Shown here: positions 23,068 through 36,700 of the stretch, one piece after another
Position numbering within the stretch: the stretch's first letter is position 1
How the letters are laid out: every line of letters begins with the position of its first letter
NCBI GenBank assembly: GCA_002914805.1
Contig: JXTB01000286.1
Coordinates: 65,117-129,116, forward strand
DNA length: 64,000 nt
Reading direction: 5' to 3'
DNA from: Parasponia andersonii
Taxonomy: Eukaryota; Streptophyta; Magnoliopsida; Rosales; Cannabaceae
Made by a program: the position numbers and the translations under genes
Notes under the pieces: generated by a model
Told to the model about the DNA's origin: nothing
What the model saw: only the letters and a program-made list of their open reading frames with translations
Database searches by the model: none

Positions 23068-26000
23068 TTCAATTTTATATAGGAGTTGATAAGATGATGA
23101 CTGCCAAGAGCCAGACAACTTTGCGAAACTAATTGTCGAATCAGTATAGAAATGATGTAAGAGCATTTTAGTAATTTCCAAAAGTCAGACAACTTAAGGA
23201 TTATGATTCATCTTAGTGATTAAAATTTGGGATGCTAAGATTGAGATTTTTTTTTCCTCTTAAGTTTCATATCAGCAAGTTTCTCAAATTAGAATCATAA
23301 TTTTTCTTTTGTTTGGAGGAGACTAAGATATGATATTAGTCTCCAATAATTTATCAACTAATTGTTATAAACCTAAATATGAAAATTTTATTAACAGTAG
23401 TTAGAAAAAAAAACAGAAAGAAAATAACACACAATTCAACCAAGAAATTTAAACTATGAGTTTGATGAAATTTATCATATTTGCGTAATTTGTTAAATTT
23501 TGAAAATAAAAAAACAAAAAATAATATGAGGATAAAAAAGTAATTTTAAAATAATATTATTTTCTATTTTTCTATTTTTACCTCAAATACTAAATAAAAG
23601 AAAATATACTCATTTTCTTTCGTTCCTTTTTACCAAAAAACTATAAGAGAAAAGTTATTTCTTTTCCATTCTATACATTTTCTCTTCCTTCTACTTTTTT
23701 ATTTTCTCCTATTTTCTTTCCTCTTTACTAAATATAGCCTTAAAAATTGTCACCTACTTTTTAGAAGCTAGAAATTACTAATTTCTTTAATATCCATAAA
23801 TAGAGCCTCATTTGATAGTATTTAGTACTTTTCAACAAACTTACATTGTTATCTAAATATTTAAAAAGTTCAAAAGCTTATTCTTTTATTGAATTAATAT
23901 CTAAATCATGTTGAGTCAATCTTAAAGCATCTATAATATAAATTGTTCCAAAATCTCTTTGTTCTAAACTTGTATAAAACCTATAGATTGGAGTGTTTAT
24001 GGATATATTCTACTCTTTTATTCAAATACAAAGGGTGTCTAACTGAGGTTCATATATACTAAAGTCTAAACAATCTATAAGTTAATAAGGTGTCCCCATT
24101 GTTTAAGCAACTCATATAAGTGATGTTACCCCTAGAGTCTGAATAATATGAGATCAGGTGTGCATGAGTCAAATCTATTCTATTCTTTTACTGACCATAT
24201 TCTTTATTCCTTAGTGGATGTTTGAAAGCGATAATGCTCAGTACTTGAGATATAAACAAATCGTCTTGTTCACCGAACTTTTTAAAAACAAAATTTGTAT
24301 TTTTTATATCCTTATATTTTTTACTTTATTGCAAATTTTTAATTGGGTACATACAATTTGCTTAGTATTATTATTCTTTTAGCTTAAAAAATTTGCAAAT
24401 TATGGTCTATTGATTTATTCACTTGAAATGTTTATAAAAAGTAATTAAAACTTAATTCGTCCCCTCTTCTTAGATGTTCAATTTTGGGCCAACAAGTTTA
24501 CTATGATATAATATATAGTAGGATTCCTATGCGCCTATAGTATTTGAAGTGAATATTTTGGGAGACTACTGTAACTAGTTCACCTCGCTTATATTGTGGT
24601 CATCATAAATACCATCTCTGGATATTAAAGTTTGGCACTTTGAGTTCTTTCGTGTTCTTTGAACTACTTGAATGAATAAAGCCATTCATCAGTCATTAAG
24701 TGTAGTTTTATTGGAGCACAACATGTATTACAGGTACATTTTTCCAATAGTCATCATAGTCTGCAAATCATCAATGTAGCCTCTGAAACTGAAGTAATTG
24801 CAGAGTCTTCAGAGGTGGCCAGCTGGCTAGCCTGTTAGGTGGGGGTACGAGCAGGCCTACATGCACTGCCCAAGCATCTTTATGCTTCTTTTTTTTTAAT
24901 TTTTTAATTTTTTAAATTGTGTTCACGATTCATGGTCGCCTCTACTTCAATGTTGAGCACTGAGAAACAATATTCAATAGCCGATCCGACACATGTATAA
25001 ACATTGCCCATAAAGTTGGACTTCCCTCCCATGCATTTGTACGTGCGATTGACTGTGGTGGGCCTGAAGAGCAAGATTTGTTGGAGTGATCAAACAACAT
25101 TCCATAGTAATAGCAGAAACTAGAGATTCGTTCATAACTCAGTTGGACCCACTAGTAAGTCTATTGGGATGGGTTTATAGGTATCAAATGAGATGTCCCC
25201 ACAAATGAGGAAGAATGGTTAGAGTTCACAACTTTAAAGACTCGTAGCTCCCAAGCATCGAATAAAATTTTCTGAACTACAGACAGTACCCCCCCACACC
25301 AACTTTAGCCAAGGGACTATACACGTAGATTCAGTGTTTAGAATCAAGTCCAACGCACCATCCTCTCGCAATAGGTTGGATGTACGAGAGACAATATTTT
25401 TCCATTTGGTTGGCCATCATTGAAGCCCACAGATAATCCGGAAAAGCACTACTCCGATCGAGAGTATAAAAGATTAAGCAAGATGCTTTAAAACAAGTAG
25501 AAAGGCGCGCTCACCAAAAATGTTGATAAAGAAAAAGTACAAAAATGGGAAAAGGGAGGAGAGTCAAGAACTATTGACGATAGCTCCCTTACATCGAGAG
25601 GAGAATTAAAGCCATCATGAATGGCGACCTTCTTCATCCTCTTGGTCTTTCCACAGCCACGTATGGAGTACTTTATGAGGAAAATTATGCTGAGCAATTT
25701 GACTTTTATATTTGCTCGGTATTATTCGTTTAAAGGAATTATTATTTATTACTTTTGTTTTGTGTTTTAGAAGTTTTCTCTAAAATATTATTTAATTAGC
25801 GAGTATTTGGTGGAATATGGTTGAGAGTAGCTGCAGGAATATAAAGACAAATATAATGATACTGTTTTTCAAATATTAAAAAAAAAAATCTTCATTGGTA
25901 GGGCACAAAACACATGCTATACCCTGGACGCCTTTGTAATTGTTATGTCTCAAATGCATGGTAATAAGTGAAACCAAAGAGAAATTACAAAATTCCCACA

Positions 26001-26479
26001 TCAATTGTAAACTAAGATTTTCTTCTTTGGCTCATCTATTTAAGGCCACACACTATTAAACTTTCTTTAAGTTGGTGATTGTAGGTTTTGTTTGCTGATT
26101 TTAGATATTTCCTTTCGTTTTTTATTGAATATGAAATGAATTAACTTTTGTGCATTCTGAAAAGTTAATTACTAAGCAATTGTGATCTGTTACTATTTAT
26201 GTTTCCAATTACAATTTTGTCTCTGAAAAGTTTCAAACATTATGTAACAATTTATTAATTTATTCACTTTTCACAACATATGATAAAGACAATACTTTTG
26301 ATCACTACACAATAAAATCATATGGTACACTTTTATTGAGAACCAACGAACCAAAATCAGATTAGACATTTTAAATATTAAGCAAATTTAAATGGGAGAA
26401 AATCTGATCAATTAATGACAAATTGGATGCAGATGATCAATCTCGGCAACAATAAAGAAAGTACAACATAAGAAATTAT
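23068..26479. other. Intergenic DNA, no gene recognised
   Basis: 23068-24600 is AT-rich. 24760-25700 is less AT-rich and contains a minus-strand open frame of 69 codons (25488-25697) with no recognisable domain. This patch looks like an old LTR or gene relic but cannot be assigned. The 3' untranslated region of the PLAC8 gene that stops at 26480 should lie just left of it. Confidence 0.5.
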
Positions 26480-26609
26480 CTAACGATCCATGCCCGGGAC
26501 GACATATGGAGGTGTCTTGCCATTTTGGTTGATTTTCTCCGCATTTGCAGTCCAACCTTGATCACATTCAATCAAAAAGTAAATACCATGAATAACTATT
26601 ATTAATAAC

Positions 26610-26643
<34 letters not shown>

Positions 26644-26656
26644 CATATATTTGCAG

Positions 26657-26709
<53 letters not shown>

Positions 26710-29034
26710 CATATATTTGCAGTTTGCCTCTACAAGTTATGTCAAACAAATTGAACTTTAAAAGAAGTTCAATATTCTAACAAAAAAAATCTGATTAATT
26801 TGTATTACTTACAAATACATGTAATATATGTATAGCTAACAAACTGTTATAAATTAAATCTATATATTATAGATTTATGTCATTACTATTACTCATGTTT
26901 TGTAATTAATTAAAAGTAATTTGTCACAAATAACACAATTTTTATGACTAAAAAATACATTTAGTTTTTCTTTTTGAGGGTTAAAAACTTAATTACCACC
27001 AACATTTTATCAACATATAGAAAGAACTCCATGGTACAGTATTTAAAAAAATTAAAAAATTTTTAAACGGTGTTACTAAGGTATAGATCTTTCTTTTTTT
27101 CTTTTCTTTTTTTTTTTTTGTAGTGATAATGTGTATATAAACTGTATACCTCTATGTTTTACATGTATATGTATCTTCACATAACTTAAATATACGAATA
27201 CATTCACACGCTAATTTGTTGTTTACCTATGGCGGGGTCAAGTCCACGGTTCTTGAGCTCTCTGTACTCCTGACAAAGAGCACAACAAACACAGAAATAA
27301 TGGACACAACAATCCTTGCATGGTTCTTCGGGCAATGAATAGAGCCCTCTAAGTTTGGTACGGTAGGTGCATGAGTACATATATGCACAGCAGTTCAGCA
27401 GATAGAATATAAGGCCCGCAGATGCACAAGCTGCATATATTTTTGTACGCCATCGATGAGGGAAATTAAATTGCGTATAGTCAATTGTATTATTATCATA
27501 GCAATTCTATTTTGGAAGTAATATCTAATATCACCATGCTATATATTTTGTATTATAGAATAATAATATGAACTGGGAAATGAATTTAAGATTGTTTAGT
27601 ACTTACTTGTTCTTCCTCTATCTATGATCTCAGCATTTCGTCCAAAGGTTATAAAGGGACAGCAGCAAGTAGTCATGCCTAGTTAGCAAGGGAAAAAAAA
27701 TACTAGAAGTTAATGTTTATGTAAATATTATGCATGGGCGTAATTTTTTAGTGACATTAAATAGAGTCAAGACGATGAAAAATAGGGATGCTAAAAACAA
27801 GGAAAAAGAGGGAAAATAAAAACAATTCCACAAGACACTAGTAGAGATATAGATTTATCAGGCAATTTTATGGTGAGGCGGTGGGCCTACACATGTATTA
27901 GAGTATTATGAAAAATTGATTTCTCTCTTTATACGTCTTAATTAATATACATGCACATTTTGTGATTACAGAGCTTTTGCATATATGATCAATTACACAA
28001 ATGGTAGCTCTATTAGCACTCTTTTTTTTTTTAACCCTCCGACCGTCTTCTAAATAAATCCCCATATAAAATTTAAAATTAAGTATTTTCTTAACATACT
28101 TACTTTTAATTTTTCTTATTCCATAATTGACCCTCAATTAGAAAAACAAATCAAGTGAACTTTTCTTTTTCTACCTATTAGTTTTGAAAATCTCCCAATC
28201 CTTTGCCTTGATCTTTTTCAACCTTTTACTTTATTAACAAAATCTCACATCATAAATCAATATAGAGGAACCAAATTTTTGGAATTTGAAATATTAATCA
28301 TTTTATATTTCTCCTAAAAAGATCGAGTTTTTGAATTATTTTTTAAAGTTCTTGAGTATTTTTTTTAAAGTCCTTAAAACCTATAAAAGAGGTTCTTAAG
28401 ATTTAAAAAAGAAAGTTAGAGATCTTGAATCATTTGAACTAAACAAAGAGAGTTAGATGTTTTGAATTAATGTGTGGGTTCTTAAGAGAGATAGTTGAAA
28501 TTGAGAATCTACAATTCTTTTTCTGTGACTATAAAAATTTATCTAATTAAAAATAAATTGAGTGCTTAAAAAATATATATATATTTATAAAGGAGTGATT
28601 TTCTCATCTGTTGTATTTATAGGAGTGTGCGAAGAAAAAAAATAGTTAAAAAAATATTCTACATCTTTAATATTCTTTATAATGTCCATTTATGCCATTT
28701 CATACAAGGTTTTGTTTCTATTTATCTTATTTAATAATTAATAGACGAGGGAGAAAAAAAAATGGCGGCAATAGAATCACCCTTACACAAAATATGACAA
28801 TAATATATATAACATTTTATAGTATAACCAAAGATAATTATTTCGGAGTACAATATATAAATGAAAAAAGAAAAGAAAAGAAGATCATGAATGAAAATAT
28901 CAAGCCTTACAACTGGAGGTATCTTCGAAGCAACCACATAGACCAGTCGTCCATTGGCTCGATGGCTGCTGAGAACCATTGATGTATGCTTCTTGAGAAG
29001 CATACTTGGAATCACCATTGTTATTCGGATACAT
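26480..29034 (-). CDS. PLAC8 / PLANT CADMIUM RESISTANCE-like protein, 4 exons
   Basis: Small Cys-rich membrane protein of the PLAC8 family (PCR, cell number regulator, FW2.2-like); members move divalent metals or limit cell number at the plasma membrane. Exons (minus): 28911-29034, 27607-27678, 27227-27430, 26480-26556, giving 158 residues with intact joins. Residues 1-30 form a polar Asn/Ser/Gln tail. Then come [10 protein letters not shown], a CCCPFITFG segment, AEIIDRGRT, a hydrophobic stretch ([17 protein letters not shown]), [33 protein letters not shown] and a Pro-rich tail. The usual CPC in the first Cys motif is CPF here (codon TTT). The 72-bp exon 2 and all intron phases match the second PLAC8 gene in this window. 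The exact substrate or role cannot be read from sequence. Confidence 0.92.
26612..26725. repeat. Duplicated (CT)n(TA)n block in PLAC8 intron 3
   Basis: A (CT)n tract then (TA)n then TCATATATTTGCAGTTT occurs twice, the last motif at 26643-26659 and 26709-26725. It lies inside the last intron of the minus-strand PLAC8 gene. Confidence 0.8.
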
Positions 29035-29157
29035 AATGTTTGCAGCTCAAAAGAAGAAGCAAAGGACTTAATTTGAAGATATTTGTTAAAAGAGAAATAA
29101 CTATGTAGTGTAAGAATTATTTCGTTATGTGAGCATAATGCCTGTATAAGAGAATAA

Positions 29158-29172
29158 CCTGCCATATATATT
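29158..29172 (-). promoter_or_regulatory. Possible TATA box of the first PLAC8 gene
   Basis: ATATATATGG reads on the minus strand about 130 bases upstream of the ATG at 29034, a normal plant distance. No transcript evidence is available and TA-rich motifs are common here. Confidence 0.4.
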
Positions 29173-29174
29173 GG

Positions 29175-30836
29175 TGGGGCATGCAGTACTTCTTATGAAC
29201 CTTAAAATCGAGTTTGACTTATATTATTAATTTAGCTTGTAAAAAGCTAGTGGCTATATAATGCATGATAAAATATCTACTTTAAAATAAGTTGTTTAGA
29301 GGTTAATCCATGAGAAATCAATTTTACGCTAATTAAATATTGTTCTTGACTGTTTAAAACTGCAAAAGCTGTAGAGTATGAATATTAATTGCTTGTAATT
29401 TGTCCGATTCATCTCTCTCTAAAAGTTTTCTTTACATTGATATTCAATCATTGTTATTTATTTATTTATTTTTGGCGGAATCAAGGTACTGTACAGATAG
29501 ATAGCTAGCTTGCAAGCAAGCTAGTGCTTAACCTAAATGAGTTTCCTTTCTTATTTAGTCCCTTGTAAGGGAAGATGGTTGTAAATATATGTACATACGT
29601 TACTTTGATCTTATATATTTATTGATTTTATTTGAAAAGGAATATTAATTTCCTGGACAATAATAAAGGGACTTTAACGAGGGGAATTCCTTTAATTAAG
29701 CCGGATGAATATCAACTTTAGATGTTATAGACGTCTGTATCTTTATTTCTACATATATATATATATATAGATGTATATAGATGAATGAAATCAAAGTCCT
29801 TGAATTAAAAAAAAATAGAAAGAACAAGTCGAAGTCCTTTTTATTTTTTGGAGAAAAACGAAATCAAAATCTCTTGAAAATTGAAATAGCTACATATATT
29901 GAATGAATTCGAAGTCTCTTGATATATTTTGCTATTTCTTTTTTCCTTTTTTCTTAATGGGATATGTTTACGTATTCCAGTTTTCACACTCACATATACA
30001 TATATGAAATATGAAGCCTAGCAACTTGACACATTTATATATGAGATCTCGCAGCTGCCTCCCTGGATTACTCTTGGATTATAGACGAAAAGGATTTGTA
30101 GAGAAAGATAGAAGTATATAAGCTAGAGAATAATCTCTTTTCTCAAGATCTTATTACTCAATTTTGAAGTTTTTATTATGGGACGACTTGACTTTCAATT
30201 TTAAAGTTGTGTGTATATCAAACTAGTTTCTACGATCCCTAGCTATCACCTAACATCAATCAAGTTGGCGATTTAATTAGAATCTTAAATAACTATTTCA
30301 ATAATGACTGAAACGTGGTTAGTGATCATACATATAATATGGCTGTAATATAATGGAGGGTTTTAAAATTTTTGTCTAATTCAGTGGTTAGGGTTTTCAA
30401 CCTGGTTATACGGTCTTAATTTAATTAGGTCAATTGTTAATGAGAGACCCATAACGTATGTTTTACATGACAACTCAAATTCAGTGGGACTATGCATACT
30501 ATTAAATTGAATATGGAATTGTTTATGTTATTTAAACATTCTGTATGGGCCGCGCACGGTAAGGGATTGGCCAATCATTAAAACTTAGCGTTGACTTATA
30601 ATATAGAACACTAGCTAGAAGTCTTTGACCGAAAGCCATAGATACATGCATTGTGTAATTGTTGGAATATTCAACTATCAATGAAGCACTACTCATGATG
30701 ATTACATAAAAAGGTCAATCCGTCCTTCGGGGAAAACTCTGGAGTCAAACCCTTTGATTGCGGCCGTTTTAATAAAGTTTATAGCTATTAAATTCGTACT
30801 ACTTTCCTTTCAAAATATATATATATATATATATAT
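29175..30836. other. Intergenic DNA upstream of the PLAC8 gene
   Basis: AT-rich with short TA repeats, for example near 29752 and 30814-30836. No gene is recognised. It probably includes promoter sequence for the minus-strand PLAC8 gene. Confidence 0.5.
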
Positions 30837-31073
30837 GGCACCAATCTAGTAGGTATTTTTTTTTTTACCTATGCATAGGTATCAATTTGACCAATAAAAA
30901 TTTAGTATGCACATTTTTTATTGTAAAAAGTAAGAGAGAGAAAGAACATTAATGATGCACGTTTTTTTATTCACTTCATTATAGGCATTGGATCACTATT
31001 AGATAGTGATCCAATGGTTAAAAAAAAATACCTACCCATAGGTAAAAAAAAAAAAAATCTATTGGATTGGCAA

Positions 31074-31075
<2 letters not shown>
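30837..31075. mobile_element. MITE copy A inserted in a (TA)n microsatellite
   Basis: Begins GGCACCAATCTAGTAGGTA and ends as the reverse complement of GGTTGCCAATCCAATAG; both ends continue into poly-T then ACCTATG. The element is 239 bp with imperfect inverted ends of about 45 bp and an internal small palindrome (GGATCACTATTAGATAGTGATCC). It is flanked directly by (TA)n on both sides (30814-30836 and 31076-31116). A second copy is at 62954-63185. The insertion preference recalls Micron-type MITEs. Confidence 0.85.

Positions 31076-31116
<41 letters not shown>
31076..31116. repeat. (TA)n microsatellite
   Basis: An uninterrupted TA run of about 40 bases directly abuts the right end of MITE copy A. 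Confidence 0.9.
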
Positions 31117-31120
<4 letters not shown>

Positions 31121-31305
31121 CGTACATAAAGTATGAGAGAAAATAAGAATAAACGAAATAAAAGAAATTTTCAATTCGTGCATCACCGGAGAATACATAT
31201 GTATACTCCTGTGACGTACGTATAATATGTATATACATAAGCTTTTTCTTGTATAGATAGTAGTATGAAACTATGTTGTACTGTATATAATCACTATTAT
31301 TAGAG

Positions 31306-31475
31306 TAATGATTGGAACACTAAAAGTTTACACAAAAAATTTACATCACATGATGTGTTATTCATTTCAACTATTATTTTATTTAAAGTGAAACCACACC
31401 ATTTAAAATTGAATGTTTGAAATAAATACTGCATCATGTGATGTAAGTTTTGATGTAAATTTTTGGTATCCATTA
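31306..31475. mobile_element. Small MITE at the CACTA left junction
   Basis: The ends are imperfect inverted repeats: TAATGATTGGAAC at the left, and TAATGGATACC on the reverse strand at the right. Inside them, TTTACATCACATGATG-type blocks pair. The CACTA element begins at its right edge, so the two insertions are adjacent or nested. Confidence 0.6.
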
Positions 31476-32149
31476 CTACAAGAAACATGACTTTCGCTAA
31501 CGTATTTTGTCGTCAGAAAAAGTAGTATAAAACCATCGGTGAAAGGTATTCGACAATTATCGACGTAATTCTTCGTCAACGACTATCGTCGGTGTAAAAC
31601 TGTAGCTAAATATCACTTTTCGACGGAAATTTAATTTCATCAGTAAAAGTAACATTCGTCGATGCATTAGTGAGTTTTACCGACGCACGGTTCGCATCGG
31701 CGAAAGTTTTCCATCGGCGAAAATATAACCATATTCGAAATCTACTTGATTTTCACCGACGAATAAACGCGTCGGTGAAAGTCAAACAATTATTGACGCA
31801 TTTATGTGTCGATGAAAGTTATTAAAGAAATAATTTAAAAACGTACAATATATTTTCCGACAACAAAATGCGTCAGTGAAAATATTTAGAAAATATTTTT
31901 AAAAATAAAAATACCTTTACTGATGATAAAACCCGTCGGTGAATGTATTTTCGTAGAATATAAATTGATTTTATTAATTTGTTAAAAAAATTTATTAAAT
32001 TGATTGTTATAATTATTTATTAATTAATAATAATTAATAATTAATTTGGTTAACTAATATATTAAAATTTGGAAGAAGATATATTACCACAAATTTTATT
32101 AAATAAAGAAAATATACAAATTGTATTTAAAATTAGAACATATTATAAA

Positions 32150-33685
32150 ATAAAAAACGTCTACAATTCTGGAGACGGAGGTAGTGGCATCTCGATGCCG
32201 AACTTTACAATCAATGTTTGAAGCATCTGATTTTACTTGTTGAGTTGTCGCTGAGTCTCCTCGAGCCGGCGTTAGTTCTGTGCTTTCTTTTTGGCCATTT
32301 ATCACTGAGTCTCGTCAATCCACCGTGCGTGCTTTGCATCCTTCTCAGCTAGCTGCTGCTTTAAGATGGCGATGGTCTCAGCGACTTGTCTCGTGCTGGT
32401 AGCCCTTTGTCCTCCTATACTTTTCAGCCGAGGAAGTGCTCCCAACCTTTTCTGCCACCTAGATCTAGTCGCTAAAGCCTTAGACATGTTCTAAAATTCA
32501 TCGACCTATTCTGGCTCCACCACAGACTCAGCAGACGAGGCACCATCCCCAAGCTCAGACTGAGTACGAGACTGAGTTTAAGTGAGCGCCTCTGCCCTGA
32601 ATGTAACCATCTCCGCCTACAAAATGAAATAAAAATTAAAGTAATTATAATTTATATACGCAAATTAAATATTTTAAACAAACAGAATGAATTCTTATAT
32701 ATTTCTCCTAGGTGTACTCGTTCTCCCAACCAGACAGCTTGAGATGGCGGCTCTTGAAGTAGTCGATAGGGCTCATAAGCTCTCCGGTCTTTGGGTTATC
32801 CTATGAAAAGTAGGAAAAAAATGTAAATTATTTGGTTATAGTATATTTTGTACTGATTAGAGAAAATATTTGACTTTCTAACCTTTGCCTTCATCTAGCT
32901 AATCATGGTAGACGACTCCTGTGCAAGCGAATACAATTGCTTGGACCGATTTTCTGAGTTCTGTGTCGAGAGTTTCTGCAAAAATACACAAGTTTGTTAA
33001 TTTCACATTTGATTATAATTTATTCTTAATAATTACATTTTATTTTTTGTAAAAACATGTTAATTACCTCAAACTCTTGAGAACCGAAACGATCACATAA
33101 AATATTCCACTGATCGAAGGGAACATTCTTGTATGGATTAGCCTTAATAAAAGTCATATCCCTCTTACTTTCCATTTTTGTAAAATGATTCCACATCATG
33201 TTGCGCCAATCCTGTAAATATGCCATCATAGACTGCTCAGTAGAGTCTATGAAGAGTGCATCAGACCGAGGATAATCAAACTTCACCTACGAAATTAAAA
33301 TGGATAATTATTAATAAAGGCTTTTATTAAAATAGCTTAAAATAAATATTTTAAGAAACTCACTCACCTCCATCCGGTCCAAGATGAGCTCAATATCTTA
33401 TTTCTTCACATCTTTCCACGTCAGAGTGGAAGTTGCGATGATGTGTCTAACTGTCTTAGAAAGAATATTCAAGAACATCTTGCCATAATCTAAGATAGGC
33501 TTCCCTGTCTTCTCACAAAACTCGACCTTCAATCGGTCAGTCTTAAGTCTCCTAAGTACTTTTTCGACTAAACAACCTCTCGTCTCTTCCCTAACCCTCT
33601 TTCCCTTGGGATCATGTCAATCATCTCCAGAGTTGGAACTAGAGGTAGCACTAGTTGCTAGGGGAGCGCTCCCATGGCTAGACAT
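32150..33685 (-). pseudogene. TnpA-like plant transposase (Transposase_24 type), broken
   Basis: Second gene of the CACTA element, with the start-like ATG at 33685 (MSSHGSAPLATSATSSSNSG). The frame stops soon after (GDD then TGA) and resumes with EKTGKPILDYGKMFLNILSK. Further exons include 33026-33286 (YLQDWRNMMWNHFTKMESKR and ANPYKNVPFDQWNILCDRFG), typical of the plant Ptta/En/Spm transposase family. The C-terminal piece at 32302-32487 has a Lys/Arg-rich stretch and ILKQQLAEKDAKHARW. It would bind the subterminal repeats in an active element. Nonsense changes make it inactive. Confidence 0.8.
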
Positions 33686-33783
33686 CCTACAAAAAATACA
33701 TTATCATAGTTTAGAAACGTTACATAGCAATATAAAAAATAATAAATACAAAATTTTCAAAACTCTACACATACTAGAATATA

Positions 33784-36700
33784 AAATTATGTTCTATTAT
33801 CAGATATTTCATTCTCTTCTTCAGAACTTGTATCACTATCGTCATCAAGGTCAACTTCTTCATCATTATATTCCTCTAAAGTATCGTCTTCGAACTCATC
33901 ATCATCAACTAAGAAGTCATTAGGGGTCACAACTCGAGCTTGACAGATAAGGTTATCAATACTGTCAACTTTATCTGGTTCAATGTCTTCCAGATGAAAT
34001 CGAATATTTTCCATTTCCAGAAACTCAACTCACAATTGGAATGACAAAGAATTCGCTTCTTGCAAAATAGGAACATCGGTGCTTGTTGATGCAATATCAG
34101 AAACATGTACCGCATCTAGAAAGTCTCATATGTTTCGAGGCACATACTTGTTAACAAGTTTCCACAATGGCCCATTCTTATCATCATTGGTGTAATAAAT
34201 TAGCTCTGCTTATGATGCAAGTATAAATAGGTCATCTTTGTACCAGTAAGCACCTATGTATATACTTGTGAATTGTTCGTCTAGCTGAATCCATTTTTTT
34301 CTCGGATTAGTGTTGAACCACATGCATCTAAACAATACCACGTTGCACCCTTTTATATATGACAACTCTAGAACTTGTTCTAGTATACCATAGAAGTAGT
34401 TCCCATCATATCCAAGAACATGGACACCACAAATCTGGGTGTTGTGTTTACTGTCACGCTTATCAACTAGAAACTTTACCCTATTCACCACATAACCAGG
34501 GTAGGAGGAATTTGAGAAGTTGGATCTACTAGCCAATACATACATTTCATTGTTGAGCTCATCTGAACTTGATGTTCGTAATTGATTTATCTAATATAAA
34601 AAAATCATTAGATAACACATAATTTGGTGCAAAGATTAATGAAATTTAGGAAATTATACAAGAAAAGCTTACTTGGGATTTAAACTATGCAAGAAACTCA
34701 ACTTCTTGTTGTCGTTCTAGGTTTGCACCACCTTTAGTCTCTAATTCTCTCATATGCTCACTACATGTATGTAGTGTCATACATTAGGGAAGTTCTAATA
34801 ATATTGAACAAAAAGCATAGAAGTGTATAAAATACTTACTGAAGATATTTTTGTTTTTCCGGGAAGTTGTTCATTACGTACCACTCAGCTTTAAGCCGAT
34901 CAGAAGGATTAAGAATAATAATGTCTTTTTTGCCCAGTAGGTGACCAACAGACTTAAAGACTGACAATATGTGGTTTGGTCGAGCATCAACAACAATTTC
35001 ATTATGTTCGGGTCGATTGAATTGAGTTTTGATACCCCGCAAATATATAGAGCAAAATGTAAGCACCTTTGTAATGACATATGCTTCAGTAATAGACCAT
35101 TCTGGACGTGCCCGATTTCGAACATACTGGCCCGCTCAATTGAGTACATCCATTGAAAATGAACGGGTCCACCCTGTATTGCCTCTTCTGGTAAATAGAG
35201 AATCAAGTGAATCATTATATCAAAGAAGGCGGGTAGAAATATTCTTTCTAACTTAGCTAATATGGTTACAACATCCTTTTTTAGCTTTTCTAGATCAACC
35301 ATATTCAATATGCGTGCACAAAACTTTTGGAAAAAAAAACACAACTCAGTGATAGTCTCCCGGATTTCATTTTTCAAATACAGTCTAATCCTAGCAGGTA
35401 GAAGACGTTGGAACAAGACATGACAGTCATGTGATTTTAAACCAGATAACTTGTCTTCTGTTTCACTCATATTTTTTGCTAAGTTGGAAGCAAACCCATT
35501 AGGAAATTGGACTGACTTGATAAATTGACGGAACTTCTTTCGTTCCCTAGGACTTAAAGTGTAAGAATCATGTGGCTTCTTCCACTTGTTTCCCACTTTG
35601 TATAGATGTAACTCTTTGTGAATATTCATATATGCAAGATCAAGTCTAGCCTTATCTGTGTCTTTTGATTTCCCTCGATGCTCAAAAGATTCTCAAGATA
35701 CTATCACACACATTTTTCTCGATATGCATGACATCTAAATTATGTCTCAGTAACAAGTGCCGCCAATAATCAAGCTAAAAAAAAATGTATTTTTTTGATC
35801 AATTTAACTCGACTGCAGTACGTTTCCTCTTCACTCTGCTATAATCTTTGTATTTCCCAGGCAACCTGGTCTGTAAGTACTCTAACTAACTCAAAATATC
35901 ATCTCCGGAGTACTTGTTAGGCGGCGGCCTTAAGTCATATCGACCATTATATTGTCTACTCCTCCTCATTTTATCATCCATCAGAAGAAATCATCTGTGC
36001 CCAATATAGGTTACCTTACTTTGGATCCCCACAGATGGAGTTTCTTCATTACAAGTTGGGCAGGCTTTATACCCTTTTGTACTCCAACCTGACATTAAGG
36101 CATATGCTGGATAATCATTGATATACCACATCACTGCAGCCCGTATACAGAACGTGTTACCACTTACTGCATCCCTCGTTTTAACACTATTCAACCACAA
36201 TTCCTTCAACTCATCAACCAAAGACCTCAAAAAGATGTCCATATACTTCCCAGGGGCAGTAGGACTAGGGACAAGGAGAGACAACATCATTGAGTTCGCT
36301 TTCATGCACTTCCAGGGTAGTAGGTTATACGGAACATATATAACTGGTCACATGCTATAAGCAGTGCTCATATTCCAAAATGGGTTAAACCTATCCATTG
36401 CCAACCCTAATCGGACATTTATGGATCAACTATAAATGAAGGATATTTTCAATCAAACTCCTTCCAGGCAAGACTATCTGCAGGGTGTCTCAAAACACCA
36501 TCTTCTTTTGGCCTTCTTGAATCATGTTATCTCATGTCCTTTGCAATATGCCGAGAATTATACAACCGCTTCAATCGAGATGTAATGGGAAAATGCCTCA
36601 TCACTTTCTTCAGTATTTTTTTCTCTACTTCCTAACGGCTTTCACCACATACCGGACAATTGTTTAACTCTGAGTTCTCCTTCCAAAATATAGTACAATC

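Noticed and set aside
25488..25697. 69-codon minus-strand open frame in a less AT-rich patch
   Set aside because: No recognisable domain or exon partners; kept only as a note.
30971..31198. 75-codon minus-strand open frame
   Set aside because: It translates the (TA)n tract and part of the MITE.
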